Shown here: positions 1 through 4,384 of the stretch, in pieces
Layout of the letters: every line of letters starts with the position of its first letter
Position numbering within the stretch: position 1 is the first letter of the stretch
Assembly (NCBI GenBank): GCA_937976325.1
Contig: CALJSD010000136.1
Coordinates: 1 to 7,183 of the forward strand
DNA from: an uncultured Carnobacterium sp.
Lineage (GTDB): Bacteria > Bacillota > Bacilli > Lactobacillales > Aerococcaceae
Direction: 5' to 3'
Length of the DNA: 7,183 nt
Notes under the pieces: model-generated
What the model was told of the DNA's origin: nothing
Seen by the model: only the letters and a program-made list of their open reading frames with translations
The model's database searches: none
Translations under genes and position numbers: made by a program

Positions 1-1
1 A

Positions 2-484
2 ACAGCCATCATCGGGCAAAACATGGGAGCAGGACTCTACGACCGTGCGCATGCCATCTTTAGACGAGCGTTACTATGGGTGCTCATGATTTCAACAGTT
101 GGCTGTATCATCGTCTTCTTCTTCCAATCTCCAATTCTTGGAATCTTTATTAAAGACAGAAGCGATGCCGTTCTTTGGGCAAATGCCGTTGAGTATTTGA
201 ACTACACCGCCTTTATCATTTTCTTCATGGGCCTGTTCTCGGCGTACAATGGATTCTTCCAAGGATGTGGCGTGACGAAATACTCGATGAATATGTCAGT
301 GGGACGTTTATGGGTATTACGTTTGCCGATTATTTGGGTGCTTGGAGCCTTTACAGCACTCGGGGCAACCGGTGTATGGATTGCCATGTTATTATCAAAC
401 GCGTTAACGGTTCTTTATGGGCATATCGTCTATAAGACAAAAGATTGGAGCGCGTTGCATTATGCGAAAGGAGAGCAATCGTGA
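2..484 (+). CDS. MATE-family multidrug/cation efflux transporter, C-terminal part (5' truncated by window edge)
   Basis: This is the last 160 codons of a polytopic membrane exporter. MATE proteins extrude drugs or metabolites across the cytoplasmic membrane using a Na+ or H+ gradient and are normally about 450 residues with 12 helices. The reading frame is open from base 2, before the first in-window ATG (23), so the true start lies upstream. The visible N-terminus carries a G-Q-N-x-G-A motif followed by R-A, which is typical of the second MATE half. About four hydrophobic helices follow: ALLWVLMISTVGC onward, YLNYTAFIIFFMGLF, a stretch around LPIIWVLGAFTAL, and GVWIAMLLSNALTVLYG. The protein ends in a short basic/polar tail. 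The stop codon (TGA 482-484) overlaps the GTG start of the ABC exporter, so the two are probably co-translated. The family call is firm but the substrate cannot be read from the sequence. Confidence 0.87.
   Translation, partial: TAIIGQNMGAGLYDRAHAIFRRALLWVLMISTVGCIIVFFFQSPILGIFIKDRSDAVLWANAVEYLNYTAFIIFFMGLFSAYNGFFQGCGVTKYSMNMSVGRLWVLRLPIIWVLGAFTALGATGVWIAMLLSNALTVLYGHIVYKTKDWSALHYAKGEQS
467..473 (+). promoter_or_regulatory. Ribosome binding site that fixes the ABC exporter start at GTG 481
   Basis: AAAGGAG lies inside the last codons of the MATE gene, 7 nt before GTG 481. This favours GTG 481 over the in-frame TTG at 445, which has no Shine-Dalgarno sequence and would add 12 residues not typical of the family. 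Confidence 0.8.
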
Positions 485-2193
485 TTAAAGATTTTATTCA
501 TTATTACAAACCCTATAAGAAGTTATTCTTACTTGATTTTACTTGTGCGGTAATCGTGGCCATTCTCGAGCTTGCCTTTCCAGTAATGGTGAGAAGTGTC
601 ATCGATAACATCGTACCGTCTCAAAACTTACAACAAATTCTACTCGTGGGGGCAGGGTTACTTGCGCTATATGCCTTCTCGACAACCTTGAACTTTATCG
701 TGGTGTACATGGGGCATATTTTAGGAATCAATATTGAAACGGATATGCGTCGTGAGTTATTCGCGAAGATTCAAAAACAATCCTTCTCGTTCTTCGACAA
801 TATGAAAATCGGGGAATTGATGAGTCGCTTGTCGAGTGATTTATTCGATATTAGTGAGTTGGCGCACCATGGACCTGAAGAATTCTTTATTGCCGTGATG
901 ACTTTAATCGGTTCGTTTGTGTTGATGTATCAAGTGCATCCAACGCTTGCGCTATTGACGATTTTCTTCGTACCGATTATTGCGGTCGCGCTGGCAGTAT
1001 TTAACCGTCGCATGTCTCGTATCAATCGAAACATCTACAAAGGGCTTGCCAACTATACGGCAGGCTTGGAAAATGTACTTAGCGGAATGCGTGTGGTGAA
1101 GGCCTTTGCCAACGAAAGCCACGAGCAACAACTCTTCGAAGACCTCATTCAAGAATATCGCTCGAATAAAATTGCGTTTTATCGCACGATGGGGACAAGT
1201 AGTAGTTTCAACTACTTATTAATGCGCAGTATTAATCTCTTCAGCTTAATCGTGGGAGCGTACTTCACGGTGATTGGGGATTTAACACCAGGGGAACTTG
1301 TCGGATATATCTTACTAGCCAATGTATTCGTGGGACCAATCAACAAGATGAACTCGATGATTGAACTCTATCCAAAAGGGTTCGCAGGTTTCCGTCGTTT
1401 CAAAGAATTAATGAATGTCGAAATCGATATCGAAGACGCACCTGATGCGATTCCAGCTCCAGCGTTTGAAGGACGTGTGGAATATAAAAATGTCGGATTC
1501 GGATACGAAGAAGATAAGAAGGTGTTGGAACATATCAATTTGACGGTGGAACCAGGGCAAACGGTGGCCTTCGTTGGGCCAAGTGGAGTTGGAAAGACAA
1601 CGCTCGTAAACTTATTGCCTCGCTTCTATGATTTAAAAGAAGGGGAAATCTTGGTCGATGGAACCAACATCAATCGTTTCACCTTACAATCGCTTCGTCG
1701 TCAAATCGGAATCGTGCAACAAGATGTGTTCCTATTTAACGGAACGATTCGTGAAAATGTATTGTACGGAAGACTCGATGCCACAGACGAGGAAGTAGAC
1801 CGTGCGATCGAACAAGCCAAACTCAAAGAAGTCATTGAAGATTTAGAAGATGGCGTGGATACGCATATCGGAGAACGTGGTGTGAAATTGTCAGGCGGAC
1901 AAAAACAACGTCTCTCAATCGCTCGTATTTTCTTGAAGAATCCTTCTATTTTAATCTTGGATGAAGCCACAAGTGCGCTCGATACGCAAACGGAGAAATT
2001 TATTCAACAATCGTTTGACGAGTTGGCAAAAGGGAGAACGACCTTTATTATTGCTCACCGTCTTGCTACGATTAAAAATGCAGACCGTATTATTGTAGTC
2101 ACAGAAGATGGATTAACAGAAGACGGAACGCATGAAGAATTGCTCGCACAAAATGGTGCGTATGCGGCGTTATACAAAGCACAATTTAAATAG
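481..2193 (+). CDS. Half-size ABC exporter (fused transmembrane domain and ATPase, multidrug/lipid type)
   Basis: The 570-residue protein has one membrane domain and one nucleotide-binding domain, the usual length for a homo- or heterodimeric type IV ABC exporter that moves drugs, lipids or peptides outward. Six helices are visible at about residues 14-37, 52-78, 135-153, 155-174, 243-265 and 270-288. The ATPase has an A-loop tyrosine (Y342), Walker A GPSGVGKTT (366-374), Q-loop Q413/Q414, signature LSGGQ (470-474), Walker B ending D494 with catalytic E495, and H-loop H526. All catalytic residues are intact, so it could act as a homodimer. No second half-transporter gene is adjacent. The GTG start shares four bases (GTGA) with the MATE stop codon, which points to translational coupling and a two-gene export operon. 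An intrinsic terminator follows 7 bases after the stop. The family is certain but the substrate is unknown. Confidence 0.93.
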   Translation: MIKDFIHYYKPYKKLFLLDFTCAVIVAILELAFPVMVRSVIDNIVPSQNLQQILLVGAGLLALYAFSTTLNFIVVYMGHILGINIETDMRRELFAKIQKQSFSFFDNMKIGELMSRLSSDLFDISELAHHGPEEFFIAVMTLIGSFVLMYQVHPTLALLTIFFVPIIAVALAVFNRRMSRINRNIYKGLANYTAGLENVLSGMRVVKAFANESHEQQLFEDLIQEYRSNKIAFYRTMGTSSSFNYLLMRSINLFSLIVGAYFTVIGDLTPGELVGYILLANVFVGPINKMNSMIELYPKGFAGFRRFKELMNVEIDIEDAPDAIPAPAFEGRVEYKNVGFGYEEDKKVLEHINLTVEPGQTVAFVGPSGVGKTTLVNLLPRFYDLKEGEILVDGTNINRFTLQSLRRQIGIVQQDVFLFNGTIRENVLYGRLDATDEEVDRAIEQAKLKEVIEDLEDGVDTHIGERGVKLSGGQKQRLSIARIFLKNPSILILDEATSALDTQTEKFIQQSFDELAKGRTTFIIAHRLATIKNADRIIVVTEDGLTEDGTHEELLAQNGAYAALYKAQFK

Positions 2194-2200
2194 TAGAAAA

Positions 2201-2250
2201 ATGCGGAGTAGGAATTCGTTTCTAGCTCCGTATTTCTTTTTGCTTTTTTT
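2201..2250 (+). terminator. Intrinsic terminator of the MATE-ABC exporter operon, UUCG loop
   Basis: The left arm 2201-2214 (ATGCGGAGTAGGAA) pairs with 2219-2233 (TTTCTAGCTCCGTAT) through Watson-Crick and a few G-U pairs, with one bulged base. The arms enclose a TTCG tetraloop (2215-2218). The stem runs straight into a T-rich tract (2232-2250). It sits 7 bases after the exporter stop. Confidence 0.85.
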
Positions 2251-2276
2251 GAATTTATCGCAAACTATGATACAAT
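2249..2276 (+). promoter_or_regulatory. Candidate sigma-A promoter of the ABC-F gene
   Basis: A -35-like TTGAAT (2249-2254) is separated by 16 bp from a -10-like TACAAT (2271-2276), about 30 bp before the start codon. The -35 box begins in the T-tract of the preceding terminator. An alternative -10, TATGAT (2266-2271), overlaps it. The match to consensus is good but not perfect. Confidence 0.6.
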
Positions 2277-2292
2277 GACCCAGAGAAAACTT

Positions 2293-2298
2293 AAGGAG
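2293..2298 (+). promoter_or_regulatory. Ribosome binding site favouring ATG 2306 for the ABC-F gene
   Basis: AAGGAG lies 7 nt before ATG 2306. The adjacent in-frame TTG (2303) would leave only 4 nt of spacing, so ATG 2306 is the better start. The resulting N-terminus (MSILNVEKL) also matches what I recall of YfmM-type proteins. Confidence 0.75.
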
Positions 2299-2305
2299 AA
2301 CGTTG

Positions 2306-3850
2306 ATGAGTATTTTAAATGTAGAAAAATTAACACACGGCTTCGGTGAAAGAGCCATCTTCAATGATGTGAGCTTCCGTCTATTAAAAGGAGAACACAT
2401 CGGGCTTGTTGGGGCAAACGGTGAAGGGAAATCAACCTTCATGAATATCGTAACAGGTCAATTACAACCAGACGAAGGAAAAATCGAGTGGTCGAAAAAT
2501 GTGAAAGTTGGTTACTTGGACCAACATACCGTCCTTGAACCAGGGATGACGGTCCGCAATGTCCTTCAAAAAGCCTTCGACGATTTATTCGTGGCAGAAG
2601 CGCGTATTAATGAATTGTATATGGCGATGGGAGACGCAAACGAAGACGAGATGAACGCGATGCTCGAAGAAGTGGGCGAGTTGCAAGAGCGATTAGATAG
2701 CCACGACTTCTATATTCTTGATGCTAAAATCGATGAAGTGGCGCGTGCATTAGGCGTTGCAGCGTTTGGGATGGATAGCGACGTAAGTGAACTCAGTGGT
2801 GGGCAACGTACGAAAGTATTGCTTGCAAAACTATTATTAGAAAAACCAGACATTTTATTACTCGACGAGCCGACAAACTACTTGGATGTTGAGCATATTG
2901 AATGGTTGAAACGCTACTTACAAGAATACGAAAATGCATTTATCCTCATTTCGCATGATATTCCATTCTTAAACAGCGTTGTGAACTTGATTTACCATAT
3001 GGATAACCAAGAATTAAACCGTTATGTTGGGGACTATGATCAGTTCCAAGAAGTGTACGCGATGAAGAAATCTCAACTAGAAGCCGCGTATAATCGTCAA
3101 CAAAAAGAGATTGCAGACTTGAAAGACTTCGTAAACCGTAATAAGGCACGTGTTGCCACTCGTAATATGGCGATGTCTCGTCAGAAGAAACTCGATAAGA
3201 TGGAAGTCATCGAGCTAGCTAGTGAGAAGCCAAAACCAAAATTCGAGTTCAAGACTTCTCGTGCTCCTGGTCGTTATATTTTCCAAGCCGAAGATTTAGT
3301 GATTGGATACGACCGTCCGTTAACAGGACATGTGAATCTTGAAATGGAACGTGGTCAAAAGATTGCGATTGTTGGGGCAAATGGTATCGGGAAGACGACG
3401 CTATTAAAGAGCTTATTAGGCATTATTAAACCGTTGAACGGAAAAGTAACGCGTGGGGACTATATCGATCTTGGGTATTTCGAACAAGAAACGCCAAAAG
3501 GAAACCGTAAGACAGCCTTAGAAGAAATCTGGGATACCTTTCCGTCGATGACACAACCAGAAGTACGTGCAGCGCTCGCTCGTTGTGGATTAACAAGTAA
3601 ACATATCGAGAGTCAAGTGCAAGTATTAAGTGGGGGAGAACAAGCAAAAGTTCGCTTCTGTAAATTGATGAATGAAGAATCAAATGTACTTGTACTCGAC
3701 GAACCAACAAACCACTTGGATGTAGATGCCAAAGAGGAGCTAAAACGTGCATTACAAGAATATAAAGGAAGTATATTAATGGTGTGTCACGAACCTGAAT
3801 TTTACGAAGGGTTAGCGACTGATATTTGGGATTTCTCAAAATTCGCATAA
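2306..3850 (+). CDS. yfmM: ABC-F family ATPase, YfmM-like (ribosome-associated translation factor)
   Basis: The 514-residue soluble protein has two tandem ABC ATPase domains and no membrane helices. ABC-F proteins bind the ribosomal E site and relieve stalling, or in some lineages protect against ribosome-targeting antibiotics. Domain 1 has Walker A GANGEGKST (36-44), signature LSGGQ (163-167) and Walker B with D187/E188 in DEPTNYLD. A charged helical linker, the probable P-site-tRNA-interaction element, spans about 253-300. Domain 2 has Walker A GANGIGKTT (357-365), signature LSGGE (441-445) and D465/E466 in DEPTNHLD. Both catalytic glutamates are present. The opening MSILNVEKLTHGFG, the LKGEH segment and the overall length match Bacillus subtilis YfmM as I remember it, better than EttA, YkpA or the Msr/Vga/Lsa resistance proteins. 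It has its own promoter and terminators on both sides, so it appears monocistronic. A resistance role is not indicated. Confidence 0.9.
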   Translation: MSILNVEKLTHGFGERAIFNDVSFRLLKGEHIGLVGANGEGKSTFMNIVTGQLQPDEGKIEWSKNVKVGYLDQHTVLEPGMTVRNVLQKAFDDLFVAEARINELYMAMGDANEDEMNAMLEEVGELQERLDSHDFYILDAKIDEVARALGVAAFGMDSDVSELSGGQRTKVLLAKLLLEKPDILLLDEPTNYLDVEHIEWLKRYLQEYENAFILISHDIPFLNSVVNLIYHMDNQELNRYVGDYDQFQEVYAMKKSQLEAAYNRQQKEIADLKDFVNRNKARVATRNMAMSRQKKLDKMEVIELASEKPKPKFEFKTSRAPGRYIFQAEDLVIGYDRPLTGHVNLEMERGQKIAIVGANGIGKTTLLKSLLGIIKPLNGKVTRGDYIDLGYFEQETPKGNRKTALEEIWDTFPSMTQPEVRAALARCGLTSKHIESQVQVLSGGEQAKVRFCKLMNEESNVLVLDEPTNHLDVDAKEELKRALQEYKGSILMVCHEPEFYEGLATDIWDFSKFA

Positions 3851-3898
3851 AAATTATATTCTTCACTTATAGGGAAGAAAGTTGATACAACCGCTTAC

Positions 3899-3936
3899 AA
3901 AATAGTGCTCAAATATGCTTTGAGCACTATTTTTTT
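3899..3936 (+). terminator. Intrinsic terminator after the ABC-F gene
   Basis: Arms 3899-3913 (AAAATAGTGCTCAAA) and 3919-3933 (TTTGAGCACTATTTT) are perfect inverted repeats of 15 bp around a 5-base loop (TATGC). They are followed by, and merge into, seven T residues (3930-3936). The terminator lies about 50 bases beyond the ABC-F stop. The A-rich upstream edge could also let it act weakly on the opposite strand. Confidence 0.92.
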
Positions 3937-4102
3937 GTGAAAAAAATCATTGCAAATTATAAATCACAGTCTTAAAACATGATATCTATGGGGTTTGTTC
4001 AGCTCTTTTGAATTTTAAAGAGATTTCACGAAAGTGTATGAAAATATGAATTTTTTTCAGAATGAATAGAATTTTATATACTTCGTTTTCAAAAAAGTAG
4101 TA

Positions 4103-4131
4103 TTGAATTTATAAATTATTTACAGTAGAAT
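4103..4131 (+). promoter_or_regulatory. Candidate promoter of the surface-protein gene
   Basis: TTGAAT (4103-4108) and TAGAAT (4126-4131) are separated by the ideal 17 bp. This would give an untranslated leader of roughly 135 nt before ATG 4274. In such AT-rich DNA chance matches are common, so the call is moderate. Confidence 0.5.
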
Positions 4132-4168
4132 ATGCGCTGTAGAAAAGATTTTAACAAATTTTATATAT

Positions 4169-4194
4169 AGTGTGAATTGTGGATAAAGTGTGAA
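4169..4194 (+). repeat. Direct repeat AGTGTGAA x2, 18 bp apart, in the leader
   Basis: AGTGTGAA occurs at 4169-4176 and again at 4187-4194, downstream of the candidate promoter. A related AAGTGTATGAAA lies at 4032-4043. The spacing is not an exact number of helical turns. This could be a regulator site or chance in AT-rich DNA. Confidence 0.3.
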
Positions 4195-4223
4195 ATCTGT
4201 TTCGTCTTTTCGAGCTAGTAATC

Positions 4224-4245
4224 GTTCTTTTGTGAAAAAAAGAAC
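4224..4245 (+). promoter_or_regulatory. Leader hairpin just upstream of the adhesin ribosome binding site
   Basis: GTTCTTTT (4224-4231) and AAAAGAAC (4238-4245) form a perfect 8-bp inverted repeat around a GTGAAA loop, ending 15 nt before the Shine-Dalgarno. It has no T-tract after it, so it is not a terminator. It could be an mRNA-stabilising or protein-binding structure. Confidence 0.35.
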
Positions 4246-4260
4246 AAAAATAAAAAGAAA

Positions 4261-4266
4261 AGGAAG
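4261..4266 (+). promoter_or_regulatory. Ribosome binding site of the surface-protein gene
   Basis: AGGAAG lies 7 nt before ATG 4274, within an A-rich context. It supports that start, as does the YSIRK-type signal peptide beginning 10 residues later. Confidence 0.75.
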
Positions 4267-4273
4267 TGTCCAA

Positions 4274-4384
4274 ATGAAAGATATCTTTAGCAAGCGTCAA
4301 CGTTTCTCATTACGTAAATTGACGATTGGCGTATGCTCAGTCTTATTAGGTACAACGATTTTTGCTACAAACGCAGTAGCAGCA
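4274..4384 (+). other. YSIRK-type signal peptide
   Basis: Residues 1-37 have a basic start (K-R-Q-R), then F-S-L-R-K-x-x-x-G-x-x-S (11-22), a conservative variant of the YSIRK-G/S motif. A hydrophobic core (18-31) follows, and a likely cleavage site lies near A-V-A-A/E (36-37). YSIRK signals typically send precursors to the division septum for sortase anchoring. Confidence 0.88.

Larger units (their letters stand above)
3937..4273 (+). other. AT-rich intergenic leader upstream of the surface-protein gene
   Basis: These 337 bases carry no credible coding region on either strand: no frame combines a start, a ribosome binding site and useful length. The stretch holds a promoter candidate (4103-4131), an 8-bp direct repeat (4169-4194), a hairpin (4224-4245) and the ribosome binding site of the adhesin gene (4261-4266). 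It is much more AT-rich than the genes to its left, as is common for promoter regions of wall-protein genes. Confidence 0.75.

Noticed and set aside
445..480. Upstream TTG start extending the ABC exporter by 12 residues
   Set aside because: TTG 445 has no Shine-Dalgarno. GTG 481 has AAAGGAG 7 nt upstream and gives a natural N-terminus.
2306..3850. Antibiotic-resistance ABC-F (Msr/Vga/Lsa type)
   Set aside because: The N-terminus, linker and length fit the housekeeping YfmM group. No extended resistance-type linker is visible.
3426..3866. 146-codon antisense ORF opposite the end of the ABC-F gene
   Set aside because: It is the reverse-strand shadow of a conserved ATPase domain, with no recognisable protein features and no suitable Shine-Dalgarno.
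4325..4336. Possible lipoprotein cleavage motif (I-G-V-C, Cys 21) in the adhesin signal peptide
   Set aside because: The Cys sits at the start of the hydrophobic core within the YSIRK-G/S motif, too early for a lipobox, and a normal Ala-rich signal-peptidase I site follows at 36-37.
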